Source: Neelides folsomi
Lineage: Eukaryota; Arthropoda; Collembola; Neelipleona; Neelidae
Assembly (NCBI GenBank): GCA_034687125.1
Contig: JAQGBZ010000139.1
Coordinates: 62,001-126,000 of the forward strand
Direction of reading: 5' to 3'
DNA: 64,000 nucleotides
Shown here: in pieces, positions 39,136 to 50,931 of the stretch
Position numbering within the stretch: position 1 is the first letter of the stretch
Layout of the letters: each line of letters begins with the position of its first letter
Position numbers and translations under genes: made by a program
The notes under the pieces: generated by a model
What the model was told of the DNA's origin: nothing
The model's database searches: none
The model's input: the letters and a program-made list of their open reading frames with translations, nothing else

Positions 39136-42100
39136 TTAACTGTCTGGCTGATCAGGGTCATGTTGAGAATCGTCTTTGTCCATCCCATTGGGAGACTCAT
39201 CACGGGAACTGAGAACTCTTTGCGTCGTGTATTCATCTTCATCATCTTGTGGAGACCCTTGCTTCATATCTGAACAATCGTTTTCAACTTCCTGGGCAGT
39301 CGTCCCCAATTGAGTCATCTAATCAATTCAATTCATTATTAAATCCACGAAATCAACAATATGTATTCAAGTGAGTGCATACTCTAAATGTAAAAGTCAA
39401 ATACTAATATGTAAATGTAGATTATAAGGTTAAAAAACAATGTTTACCATTATAACTTTCTCGTTATTCTCGGGTTTGAGGAACTCACAGATTTGATATA
39501 TTTTATCATTCTGAAATTAAAAAATTCAATATTAAAATATCTAAATTCAATATAAAAATAAGTCAATTTTGTAGTTAAATAGAATTCTTACATGCACAAC
39601 TTGTCCGTTGGCATTGACCGTAACGACTTGAGTTTGAGTTGGATCTCCTGTGAGAGCACTGACAGGAATGGTAGTTTCTCCTTCCTGTCCCGGCTCCTGT
39701 TTCGGCATCACCATTGGCGTCACAACCTTAAATTTGAAACCCATTACAAATAATTCCTAATTCCCAGGGCTCAAATCCACATGAATAGTGAAACACACAA
39801 AACAGTAAAATGATATGGATTATTCCACGAAACAAAAACACATGAAGCATCAAATGAAATAAAAGGGAAATTAAATAAGCATTTCTCACTTGAGAGGGGT
39901 CGATTGTGTAAACCTGATGATGTTGTCTTTGATGAGAGGAAATCTCTATAGAATTTGCAGAGGACGGAGGATTCCCTTTACCATTCTTCGTCTTTCCAGG
40001 AACTTTCTTCGTTTGGACTAAATACTTCGTCTAATGGTACGCGCAAAAAGAAAAATGAAATAATAAAAAAGCAAAAATAAAACTTTTTATAATAAACTAG
40101 ATAAAAAAATTATTCATGCCAATTGCAACACTTTTCAAATCGGTGTTAATATTTAAATTAAAAAATCAAACACGTATTATGTTTAAACATTATAAAAATT
40201 AATTATAATAAATATCCAAAGTTAAAAACTTTATAGCAAGATTTTAAAAGTACCTGCAACGTTCCATCTGGATTTTGGGCTTGAATGGAAGAAATGTTCG
40301 CAACGACTGTTTGGTACATGTTGTGAGGGACAGGGACGGTGATCATTCCCGACACCGTCACAGGATACGCGTGTCCATCTTCGCCAGTAAGGATGATCTG
40401 CCCGTCTTGGTTGAGAGCCGCCTGGGCCACTTGGTTGAGGTCCACAGTCATAGGCATACCTTCACCCGAACCATCGTGATGACCTGAAATTTTAGTTGGG
40501 GCTACGACAGTTTGGACACTTGACATACCTTCGCCTGAATGCTGCAACTATAATAGAAAAAAAGTAATTTAGTTTTTTATCATTATTTTGAAAATAACGG
40601 AACAATGTTCTAATAAAATTAAGACTTTGTTTAATATTAATTCTTTAATAAATAATTTTAAATGGAAATTACCGTTGCGACTCCTTGGACTTGGGCAGTC
40701 GTTCCATCCGGGAGAGTGATAATGGAGTTGGTAGGATCCACTTGAATGATCGAGACAGTTCCATCGGGATTTGAAATAGTTTGAAGAACCGTTGGAGCAA
40801 ATTGGGAAACCTAATGGGAAAAGATTGTTTAATTATAAATGAATAAAAATTAATTTTAAAAAGTCAACAAAACCAAAATCAAACCAAAATAAGGTTAACT
40901 CAAAATCAAATCAAATCCAAACGAGGAAGGTTAATTTATCATGTAATAAATAAACGCAATTAAACACAAAACTAAAAATCATATCAGTCATATCATCAAA
41001 TTAAATATATTACTAAAAATGCTAGATACAAACCAAAATCATAAAATCAATTATTAATAGTGTAAAACAAAAATAATTCATTAAAAACTTTAAATTGAAA
41101 ACAAAATGTCATTAAAAGTATTTGTTCCACACGTAATTTACCTTATCCTGGTTTCCAGGCTTCAAAAACTCACAAATCTGATACATTTTGTCTTGCTAAA
41201 ATCCCAATTACAAATTGACCATTTATTAACCACATTAAATTAAAGCTTTTTATATCAAATGATTAATGAAAAAATATTGATTCAAACAGTTCAAAAATAT
41301 TGTCAAATGCAAATTTTTGATTTGGTTGTCTACCGGGATCGCCTGAGTCGTAATGGATTGATTTTGATGACTTTGGTTGCTGACTGATACAGTGATTTGG
41401 TTAGAGATTGTGGTTTGCGGCGGAGAAGCCAAAGCTCCCGATGAACCTCCACCAATATGAACTCCACTGCTTGCCTTTGCCATCTTTGCCAACGGCGGCT
41501 TCCCATCGGGGTCCTCATGGTCAGCGCTAAAGACCGGGAGTAGATCCTCACGTCCGTGGTATTTGTAACAATTGATGACAATTTGTCTCAAGGCGTGAGT
41601 CCACGAGACTTTCTGTTTCTCGTCCTCTGTCCTAGCGTCCATTCGGACATTGGCCCATGGGAGGTCCTGTGGCCACCATGGGGGTCTTGTTGACTCCTTG
41701 CCCCACCCGGGTTTCCCTCGTCCTGTTGAGTATTTCAACATCAGAGGAATGAAAGCTCGAAGCTGAGCTTGGGTCATTTTCTCAACAGGAGTTGGAATCC
41801 CGTCAATCACCTAATAAAACATTAATTTTAAAATATAATTAAATAAAACTATAATATCGATTCTTCTTAATTATGTATTATATAATTAAAAGGTTTCGCA
41901 AAGTGTTATTATTTAATTAACAGAGTTATATAACACATCAAAATATAAACGTACGAGAGGGGGCAATTCATGAAGACTTGGATCTTCAGGAGCGGGGGCA
42001 GGAGCGTGTTGTGCGAGGGCATTTTCAAGATCTTGCATTACAACGGGTCTTAAGTTCCGTATCACGTCCTCAAGAGGTTTGGCACCGAAACATTTGTAGC

Positions 42101-42703
42101 TGTTCTGAGGCTTCCCCGGAATTGCGACCAACACTACGGCTTGCATTCCAACTCGAATCGTAAACTCGTCAATCGTTTGCTAATCAATATAATTAAATTA
42201 TATGAATATAAAATAACAAAAAGTACAACTACGGATGTAATTGAAAAACAATAAATTACAAAATAAGTATATTGATCAGCAAACATTTGACTAGTTTGCA
42301 ATTCCAATCGAAACCAAACCTTTGGATTAAATCATCCTCATATTTTTATAATAATTATAATTTATTTTACATAATTTTTATTAAATACCCTTAACTTCCT
42401 CAAGAGTCTCGTTTGTTGCCTCTTTCGAATCGAAGGATTCGTTTCAAACTGATGCGGTCTTTTCCTCTTCTTAGCTGACGCGATGGCAGCGGCAGCCGCC
42501 ATTCCAACAGGTCCAGCCGCCGCGAGTTGAGCCGTGACCTCATCCTCCATGGTGGCTGTCATGAGGTCACTGCTATTCTCGTAGTCCGGCGACGACCCGT
42601 CCGACATTCCGTCGTCGTCGTCATCGTCGAGCGAGTGGTCGAGGGTCGGGGCGGCCGCCGGTAGAATCGCGGAGCTCGACTCCTCCCCGTTCATCGTCAC
42701 CAT
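39136..42703 (-). CDS. ewg/NRF1: erect wing / nuclear respiratory factor 1 transcription factor
   Basis: NRF1 binds palindromic GC-rich promoter sites (TGCGCATGCGCA-type) and controls mitochondrial and neuronal genes; the fly homologue is ewg. The first exon gives an acidic start (LDDDDDDGMSDGSSPDYENS), then EVTAQLAAAGPVGMAAAAAI and KKRKRPHQFETNPSIRKRQQ. The next exons carry QTIDEFTIRVGMQAV, DLENALAQHAPAPAPEDPS and the DNA-binding/dimerisation core with KMTQAQLRAFIPLMLKYSTG, RGKPGWGKES and NVRMDARTEDEKQKVSWTHA. Downstream exons form the Gln/Thr/Val-rich activation region (PDGTVSIIQVDPTNSIITLP, HNMYQTVVANISSI). Two small exons (about 41196-41143 and 39511-39449) encode near-identical peptides built on YQICEFLKP. 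The last exon is acidic and ends DPDQPDS. I take the ATG in MVTMNGEES as the start. Not every intron boundary was checked to the base. Confidence 0.95.
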
Positions 42704-45700
42704 CACCAAAAGTTCTCGAATGATTCAACCTTTATCCACTCTCTATAAATTAAAAAAAATCACTCTTGAAAATAACTCTTGAAAAATATCTTGTTTTAAA
42801 ACACACAGCAAAAATCACACACAAAATAACAACATTGCAAATCTCTCCCTGAAAAATCAAGCTGACTCACGCTCAATTTATAATTTCGCTACCCCTACTT
42901 GTAATTTTATAAATAACGGGTAAATTATAAAATTCAATGAACGCACCTCCCATTTTCAATGAACCTTGTTCCTCATTTCGAAATTTAAAAATGAAGGGAG
43001 CGAGTGGGAGAGAATAATTAGTAAAAATCGGCTCCCTCCCTTCCACCTCATGTGATATGATAAGGGGGATTTGAATGGATCGATTCTTCATCGATCCATG
43101 TGGATCCGAAGTCTCCGGGCATAGAAACACCCCATATCACCCGCTTGCATCTCTCCATCATTCATCAGAACCCCATCCCATTACTCGACCTGCTCCAGCT
43201 CCCAAACCTCCAACAACTCAAATTCGCCTTTTTCCTCATATAAAGGATATTTCATTCTACATATTTTGATATATGCCAACACTTCATTCCCTTCACCACC
43301 TAGGCCCAACTATATTTATATATGGAAGCGAAAAAGAGAGAAAATAATACAAGGGAGTTTTTTAATAAGAACCCCAAGGTAAAATAGATCGATAAGTGAA
43401 AGCTCTCATGTTCTATTATATTTATAGTGAAACGTCCCCGAACTCCCTCAATTAATTCCCTCTTTCAAAAAGGTTGATCAAATGACTCATTTTTCTATCC
43501 CTCTCTTTCAAGCCTTTGGAATGGATGGAAAATCAAAATTCACCCCTCTCCCTTTCAATGGAGAAAAAGTCTTTCTATCTACATAATACTTAAAACTACT
43601 TTCATGTCTTTCCTTTGTTTCAATTTTACATTCATTATTAAAGTCAAATTGGATCCATGTTTGAAATTTTAAATACTACAACTAGATGCTTATTTATTCA
43701 TGTTAGCCATATTTGCAAAATATTTTGTAAAAATACATCGTTTAGATTTACCCATTTTCTTAGATTTATAAATCTTCAATTGTATTTTTCAATACATGAT
43801 TGTAATATGCAACCTAATTTCCGTTTTTGGTCCTCAAGGGAAATGAAAAGCTCAAGTAGATTCAACATGGTCTACTATACATGGTAAATCTCTTAAAACT
43901 TCTTTTATTCTCTAAAGAGGTCTTGTAGGGATTGAACAGCCTTCACTCACTCCGAATTCAATTCCAATTTCCTGACATTTTTCAATTGCTTTCTTTTTAT
44001 TTATCAAATTAATTAAATTCGTTCATATAATAGTTTTAGCATTTCCTCTACTCTATATTTTGTCAATGATAAATTCAAAGTGTAAGAATGCAAATATTGA
44101 CAATAAAATATACAAAATGCTGGTTTTGTATGGTTTTTACAAGGATCTGACAAATTAGGAATTGGACTTATAATTTTTCCCCTCTAAGGGCATGTTTAAT
44201 GTTTCCTCAAAATTGACTGTGGGAGTTGAAGAGATGAAAAGATTTGAGAAGTTGGTGAGCACCACTCCCTCACCTTATGCTATTTCCATCCTCAATGGAA
44301 CACGTGCCAATAGACCTTAGGTCTGGTACGGAGGATATTGGGCCCTTCCACTTCCCCTCCTTCATAAATTCACTCTTGTTGTTAGTCAAAGAGACAAACG
44401 CCATCGTTCTCCATAACTATCATCACCAAACGCCTCGTAATCTCCTTATGGCTCCATTTGTCCACAAATGAGACTCCATTCAAGTTCCTTTCCATGATGA
44501 TTTCATCAAGTAAATCATCAACTTATTAAGTAGGTGTAGCCCAATATTCATTTAAATACAAATATGGGAAAAGCATTTATCATCAAACAACATACAATAT
44601 TTTCCTCCTCGATATTATCCTTATAATTAACTCGTGTTAAACTTTGGTTTCATATTTCTTTATTCTGCACTTAGGAATATAATTGGGACTCTTGACCCAA
44701 TGACACTTGCAGATATATTAAGTTTCAATCATTGTTTCAATATTAATATATGAGATCTCGGGTTAACGATGATGAATCATAAAATTTAACGGTGGAAGTC
44801 GATCATATACCACTCGTAGTTTAAAGATCAATGGGTGAAATGAACAAGATAAGAATGCAAATGAATTTGACTCGTGAATGAGGGGGGTTAGATGTAATAG
44901 AGATAAGGAGAGCATAATACTTACATATTATTATTTAGGTGAAAAAAGTTATCAGTTGTATAATACATTGACTTCTGTTGGAATTGGAATTTTGGCAGTC
45001 GACTACCTCTCTACGTCCTCAGTTAATTGACTCTTTTATAGGAAACAGGGGAAATTGGGCAATTCTGCATATTATGAATGCTTTGACACTCCCTTCAATT
45101 CCTGAACCAACAGAATTATATAAAAGGGTTGAGATAAGGAATGTATGAAAATAATATTGATGTAAAAACATTCTACAAGGGGGTCAGGAGAGTCTCAACC
45201 AGTGAGTGTAGAAATGAAGGAAAGGTAAATAAATAAAAAAATGTTCTAATAGTTAAATAGAGAGGTGTGTTACAAAAGAGACGCGTGAAAAGATTTCAAC
45301 TTCTGGATTCTCTTCACCATAGCTTAAAATACACATGTGATTATGATAATTTCCAACGGCCTCGTCGTCCAACCCAGCGTTCCTCCCCAATCATTCTGCC
45401 TACTTAACTCTCATTATGACTTTTAAAGTGGGTTGCGGATTAGAATGAACCAACAAGCTAATTTACAATGCACAAATGAGCCTGAAATGGAAAATTGGAT
45501 TTTGTAAACATTTGGTTTATAGCAAGTAGCAAACGTTGCATTATTATGCCTTTATATGAATTATATTCAGTCTGCTATAGGAAAGACCAAAGATGAAGAT
45601 GAGAATGAAGACCATAAAAAAGCGAGTGCAGAGTTGACCTTAATCTATTGTTATTATTTATTCTTCAACTCTCCACTAACCCACAGCCCTCAAGAAAAGT

Positions 45701-46434
45701 AAAAGAACCATAAACATGGCTATTATAGCTATTTAACCATTTAGCCCTGATAATCTGATTAATGTCCAATATCTTCGCTTATTTTCTTTATTGGTGTCAT
45801 TTAATTGCTGATGATTTTTTTTGTTGATTAAAATTTTAAAATAGGGGAACGATTCATTAAAATGATTTATTAAGAAGAATGATTTTAAAATTAATTAAAA
45901 AGAGTGTAATGGTCCGAAAAGATTAACATTAATTAAAAGGGGACTGACTGAGACTGACTGAGATTAAATGAGTTGGCGAGTCGAAACAAGGAAGTGGAGG
46001 GGGGATGATAAAATGGTCTAGTTACATACAAGAGCGAAATATGAGAGAAATAAATATATTCCAAACTCCATGCACTTCAATTGAGATAGGGAGTGAACAA
46101 GTGCACTTTTCAATCTCATCGTCAGTCAGCGTCCCTTCTCCCGGATGGATCTCCCTTATATTGTTTATCCTCCCGATGATCCCGGGAATAAAAGGGTCCC
46201 AATTTTGGGGAGAGAGAAAAGGGAGTCCTCGATGACTCATGGGTTTCAAGGGCTTCCCTCATCGACTCTCAACGAGCAATATAGTAGCCAAGGACAAACT
46301 TTTACTCTGTGCATCGCTCCTCTCATAATTAATTCCTCACCATCATCTCGAAACTCTTATTGGGATTCTATAAAATAATTAAAAATGAACCATGACTGAA
46401 CAGCTTATTTTAAAATATTTTTGGAATTATGTAA
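42704..46434. other. 3.7-kb region upstream of ewg/NRF1 without a convincing gene
   Basis: It contains the ewg/NRF1 promoter side. Small open frames at 43075-43269, 44277-44471 and on both strands at 46005-46250 were examined. The minus-strand frame at 46247-46022 has protein-like composition (NNIREIHPGEGTLTDDEIEK) but no partner exon, so it stays unannotated. No RNA genes or repeats are obvious. Confidence 0.4.
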
Positions 46435-46629
46435 CTATTCACTTTGGAATTTGGATGAACTACTGATTTCGGAGAAATTGGAATTGTCTTCAGGAGCTTT
46501 TAAACTTTCGAGCGACGCATGATAAAAGGAAAATTCTGGAGAAACGCAATCGTAGTCGGGAGAAAACCCGTCCACGTCACGGAATCGATAGAGGAGGAAT
46601 AAGAAAATGAACCCGGGAATTCGGGGCAA
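46435..46629 (-). CDS. possible C-terminal exon of an unrecognised gene
   Basis: A minus-strand frame ending at a TAG with gene-like codon use, reading DGFSPDYDCVSPEFSFYHAS and ending SSSKFQSE. Upstream, in another frame, a further open stretch (46942-46577) follows. I cannot find a convincing intron that joins them. It may be the end of a gene beginning in the GC-rich block to the right, or chance. Confidence 0.25.
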   Translation of the reverse strand: MPRIPGFIFLFLLYRFRDVDGFSPDYDCVSPEFSFYHASLESLKAPEDNSNFSEISSSSKFQSE

Positions 46630-46904
46630 TGAAGGAATCCCACATCGGGATTTTGACCTTCAATTGCTCGAATAAATCAAAAGTCGGGCTTTCAAAAAAA
46701 TATGTAACTGGTAGAAGGAAGAATTCCCTCCGTCCTCGTCTCTCTCTCCTGCGGGAGAGAGGTTTCCCAAAGGTGTCAAAATTATCCGAATCGGGTTCCA
46801 AAACAAGGATCGGATAAAGATGGCGGCGGGGGAGGAAGTTCGGGTTGTTTTGGGTCCCTACGTCTACCCTATGGGCCTGGCGGGTTCCGAGGGTCATCTC
46901 CCAC

Positions 46905-47030
46905 ATGGGGGAGGTCGAGGTCAAGGTGTCTGTGAGGACCAAGGGCCGCCTGGCCGCCGAGGGAGGACTGAGCAGGCCCAGTCTTGTGTACTACAGCTAC
47001 GACTGCGTGTGTCTCATCCCTCGCACCTGC
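46905..47030 (+). CDS. possible first coding exon in a GC-rich block (unknown product)
   Basis: Within an island of clearly higher GC than its surroundings (about 46720-47440), one plus-strand frame of 42 codons from ATGGGGGAGG to a good donor (ACCTGC|GTGAGC) uses almost only G or C at third positions. It reads MGEVEVKVSV, then KGRLAAEGG and LVYYSYDCVCLIPRTC. That bias fits real coding sequence. The other plus frame, which is longer (about 46820-47359), is Gly/Arg-rich and looks like the wrong frame. About 85 bp upstream is AAGATGGCGGCGG, a YY1-like element. I found no downstream exon in phase 0, so this is either the first exon of a gene with a very long intron or a false lead. Confidence 0.35.
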
Positions 47031-47910
47031 GTGAGCTTTTGACCAAAAAGAGAAAACTCGGACTCACCTGGCCGCCGAAATGTTCGTCCCGGGCGGGAAG
47101 GGTCGACGGGGTCAGGCGGAAAGACGCCGGATGGACTTTGAGGAACTCGGTGGGCCGCGGGTGGAATGAATTCAGGAAGACTCCATTCCAAGTGTTTCCA
47201 CCTTTCTGCTGGGGCTCGGCCGTCCTCACTATGCATCCTACCCACAAGAGATCGATCCATGCTTGCTATGCTGCTCCAGCTGCTTTGGCCTTTCCGCCAC
47301 TTGAGGACAGCCCACGCAAGCGCTCCCCTCGAATCCCTTTGTTTACATCCGATTTATAAGACTTTGGGCGCTCCCAGCGTCGCTGACACACTCCTACCCG
47401 CTTACCCGAGATTCTTTATTATAGTACCCGGGCGGGGGAAGAGCCGCCGGGCTTGTTATGAGATATAAAACCCTAAATTCTTTCATTCAATATAAGCCGA
47501 TGGATAAATGGTTGGGGTCATCTACCGAGATAGAATGACTCTACGTCGACTCCAACTTTTCCTCTTCCCGCTCCAAACTTTCAATATTTTATTTTTAATT
47601 ATTCGGCTGATTTAATTATTTAATTTGATATTTCGGTTAGGATTTATGAGATTTCGGGAATGAGGTTTTGACCTTTAAATTTTTGCCTTCGCGAGTCTGA
47701 AGAATTTAATAACGTGAGTTGTTTTAAATAAATACTTCTTTTATTATTACAATTCAAATTCGTCCGTTTCGGCTCCGTTCTGCCATTCAAATTCTCTTAA
47801 ATCTTTAACTTCACGAACTCTTAGAGCTCCTTAAAATTAGTTATTTTGTTTAATTGTAATTTAATATTTTTCATTAACTTGATATTGATATGATATTAGT
47901 AGTTTAAGTT
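47031..47910. other. GC-rich block tail and spacer
   Basis: The first 400 bp remain GC-rich (CpG-island-like for this genome); the remainder is AT-rich 3' flank of WIF1. No further exon is recognised. Confidence 0.4.
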
Positions 47911-50636
47911 TTATTTACTTTTTTGACATCGTCGTCCCATCCATCCTTCATTACATTCGCAGTTATTTCTCCCGATGCATTTCCCGTGCTTACAAGGAAA
48001 TGGACAAGTGTGCCTTTGGGAGATTGATCTCGAATGTCCGATCTCACAATGGTCCCCGCTGAATCCAGTTGGACATCGACAACTGTTCACACCTTTGCAT
48101 CGACCTCCGTTCAAACACGGGATCATGCATTTACCTAATGTTCAAAAATAATTTGTCTTTTTCTTCAAAATTATAATTTCTACTACTCACTGTATTCACA
48201 CCGAAGTCCGTAGTATCCCTTTGGACATTCACATGTGTCTTTCTGGATGCATTTACCACCATTTTCACATTTCTTCCCACAAATTCCTGGAATAAATAAA
48301 ATTTAATATGTTAAATAATGGTATTGTATGATTCTCAGGTTTATATTAAAAATGGATAAAGGACGATTTCTCAATGGGATCAGAAAATGTTCAACGACAG
48401 CGACAAAAGGCCCGATAAAAATAAAGCATTTGAGCAAAGAAGAACTGCAAGTGTTGAGAGATAGAATAATACGAGTTGACCATGCTGGTGAATTTGGTGC
48501 TGATAGAATCTATGCTGGTCAAATGGCTGTTTTAGGTTTGTTCATAAAATTTTAATACCATATCTTATTCTATGAATTTTTAACTTTTCATAATTATATT
48601 GAATAATTGGATTATCATTAGGTAAAAGCAAGTCGGGGCCGTTAATACAGCACATGTGGGATCAAGAGAAAGTTCATTTAGATATATTCAATCGGATGAT
48701 TCCAAAGTATCGAGCAAGACCAACTGTTCTCCTTCCATTTTGGAATTTAGCAGGATTTGCTCTTGGAGCCGGTAAATAAAATTGTTTATTTTTACTTATA
48801 AATCTTTATAAAATCAAGAGGAACACACATCTATTAATTTTTCATCAAATGTTCTCATATAAAAATTTCTTGTATATAGGAACGGCTTTATTAGGAGAAA
48901 GAGCAGCAATGGCATGTACAGTAGCAGTAGAAGCTTCAATCACTGAACATTACAACAATCAAATTCGTGAGCTCGTTTCTTCACATCCAGACCCGGAAGA
49001 GAATAAGGAATTACTCGAATATATTAAAAAATGTCGAGATGAAGAGCAAGAACATCACGACATTGGATTAGCAAACGAAGCCGAACAAGCACCTGTCTAC
49101 AATCTCCTCACTTCCCTCATTAAGACTGGCTGTAAAACAGCAATTTGGTTATCGGAAAGAGTTTGAAAATCATTATTAATTAAATAGCCACTAAATAGAA
49201 AATTTTATAAATTAAATCAATAATAGTATTACACTATTAAACAAATCTATTTTTTAAAATACTAAAACATTTCTATTTATTAAAAACCATATTGCATTTT
49301 ACTAGATTAAAGTGATTTAATCTTATAGATCTATACTGTTAAACTATTCAGAAATTGGATATAGAATTGGTGATATAATATGATAAATATAAATATAATG
49401 GGAATTAGATTGGTTAATGTTACATTAAACTATAAAATTAAAAAAATTAAAGTTCAAACCTCCTTCACAATGTAAACCGTGATATCCTTGAGGACATGAG
49501 CAAGTTCCAGGAGCAATACATTGACCCCCGTTGATACATTGTGGATAACACAGAGCTGTTTGACAATATTGACCCATGTATCCTAAATAGAAGAATGAAT
49601 ATCAACCCAAGAGAATTTCATTGTTGAATTTATATTTAAATACCCTCTGGGCAATGGCACATTCTTTCTTTATTGCACCATCCTCCATTTGCACATTTCT
49701 TGTCACATTCGGGATCCGGCCCACGTTCCGCTCCGCACTCCTTCCGCAATCTGAGCCTCAAAGGAGTTCCTGCAAGTGGACGACCGCTTTTGGTTTCTAT
49801 CAGTAGCCCAACGCTGAACCCAGCAAGACCCGACACTTTTCCAGTACAAGGAAGAAACACACGGAATGCTAATTTAAAATGCATTTAATAATTAAAAAAT
49901 TTAAGAGACAATACATGATATGCTAAGTTTAACTACCTTTTGGCCTACGGGGTATTTTCCCACGAGTTTCAATAGATAAAATTGGTGGGAGAAGAATTTC
50001 CTCATTGAAAGATTGAAGTCTGTCAAAGTTGTAGAAGTAACGTTTTTCTCCTGCTCTCCATGTAAAATTCACAACTCCAACCTTAAAAATCCATTTGTTT
50101 TATATATATGGCCAATTTTTGATTAACTTCTTAATATTATTAGTAAAATATGGCTTATTTTCTTTATAATAACTATATCTAACCTCAGAAGGAATCACCG
50201 GTAGATAATTGTTGAAGTTTGGATCTTGGATATAAGGCAAGATATGACCATCTGATATAATGTGAATCTCCATTGGAAAACCTGGACATTTCATTCGATC
50301 ATTTCATTTAGCATCTCAATTCTGAATTTAATCAATCCGCTAATCGAAGTCCAATTAATCCAATAAATAAATACCGCTAAAGAGCTTCACTTGTTGTTCA
50401 TCAATCCACATGGAAAGGTCAGCATGTCGGTGACGTTTGGGCCGGTCGGCAATCCGGCTCGAGTTTCCTCTCTGCTCTGCTGAAGCCGACGGAGTCGAAA
50501 GGAGGAAAAGAAGGAGGAAAGTGAGAACTTTGGAGGGTCTCACACACTCCTTTGCCACTTCACATCCTAAGACTCTCGGAGTAAACACAGACCCAAATAA
50601 CAACTCTTCATTTTGATTCATACTCCTACATACCAT
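47911..50636 (-). CDS. WIF1: Wnt inhibitory factor 1 / Shifted
   Basis: A secreted WIF-domain protein with five EGF-like repeats; vertebrate WIF1 binds Wnts and fly Shifted binds Hedgehog and proteoglycans. Seven minus-strand exons. The first carries a hydrophobic signal ([18 protein letters not shown]) after about 36 residues, a longer leader than usual, so the true start may be a different Met or exon. The WIF domain follows: [71 protein letters not shown]. Then come the EGF repeats, the first in [20 protein letters not shown], each with the CxNGGxC pattern, the last with [18 protein letters not shown]. The protein ends RRCQKSK. The intron between the exons at about 49460-49582 and 48190-48289 contains the COQ7 gene on the opposite strand. 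Confidence 0.95.
48328..49166 (+). CDS. COQ7: 5-demethoxyubiquinone hydroxylase, mitochondrial
   Basis: COQ7, the di-iron monooxygenase that hydroxylates demethoxyubiquinone in the penultimate step of coenzyme Q synthesis, on the inner mitochondrial membrane. Three exons (48328-48535, 48622-48772, 48880-49166), all with phase-1 introns, give 214 residues. The N-terminus ([20 protein letters not shown]) is basic and hydrophobic, fitting a mitochondrial presequence. All six iron ligands are visible: Glu55 in VDHAGEFGA, Glu85 and His88 in EKVH, Glu137 in VEAS, and Glu175 and His178 in EEQEHHD. The C-terminus IWLSERV matches the family. The whole gene lies inside a WIF1 intron in antisense orientation. 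Confidence 0.97.
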
Positions 50637-50826
50637 AATATAAATGAAAAGAATCCCCTACACATATTATCCCATTTCAATCGCACAATTACAATTCTTC
50701 TTCATCAACTCATCAATTTAACCACAACATGACAAAAACTGATCACAAGTTTAACCATTTATGTCTAAACTCTAAATTATAGAACTTTCACTTGGTAATA
50801 AATAATGGTAATCTTGTAAGTGTCTT

Positions 50827-50910
50827 TGTGTTATTGATATCTTTATCTTTATTTGTGATATTGATATCTTTTTCTGTATTTGTAATATTGATATCTTAAT
50901 AAATCTTAAT
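50827..50910. repeat. 27-bp tandem repeat, about three copies
   Basis: The core ATTGATATCTT recurs at about 50833, 50860 and 50887 with a steady 27-base step, and the intervening T-rich sequence is similar (CTTTATTTGTGAT, TCTGTATTTGTAAT). It lies between WIF1 and the next minus-strand exons and looks like an ordinary minisatellite. Confidence 0.7.
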
Positions 50911-50931
50911 GTTATTAAATATTTAATAATT

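Noticed and set aside
46820-47359. 180-codon plus-strand ORF beginning at ATGGCGGCGGGGG
   Set aside because: It is Gly/Arg/Pro-rich without protein-like character, and third-position bias supports another frame of the same strand. It is an expected long ORF in GC-rich DNA.
47997-50600. Suspected retention of COQ7 and WIF1 as a chimeric or misassembled locus
   Set aside because: Both genes are complete with intact splice sites on opposite strands. Nested genes are common, so no assembly error needs to be assumed.
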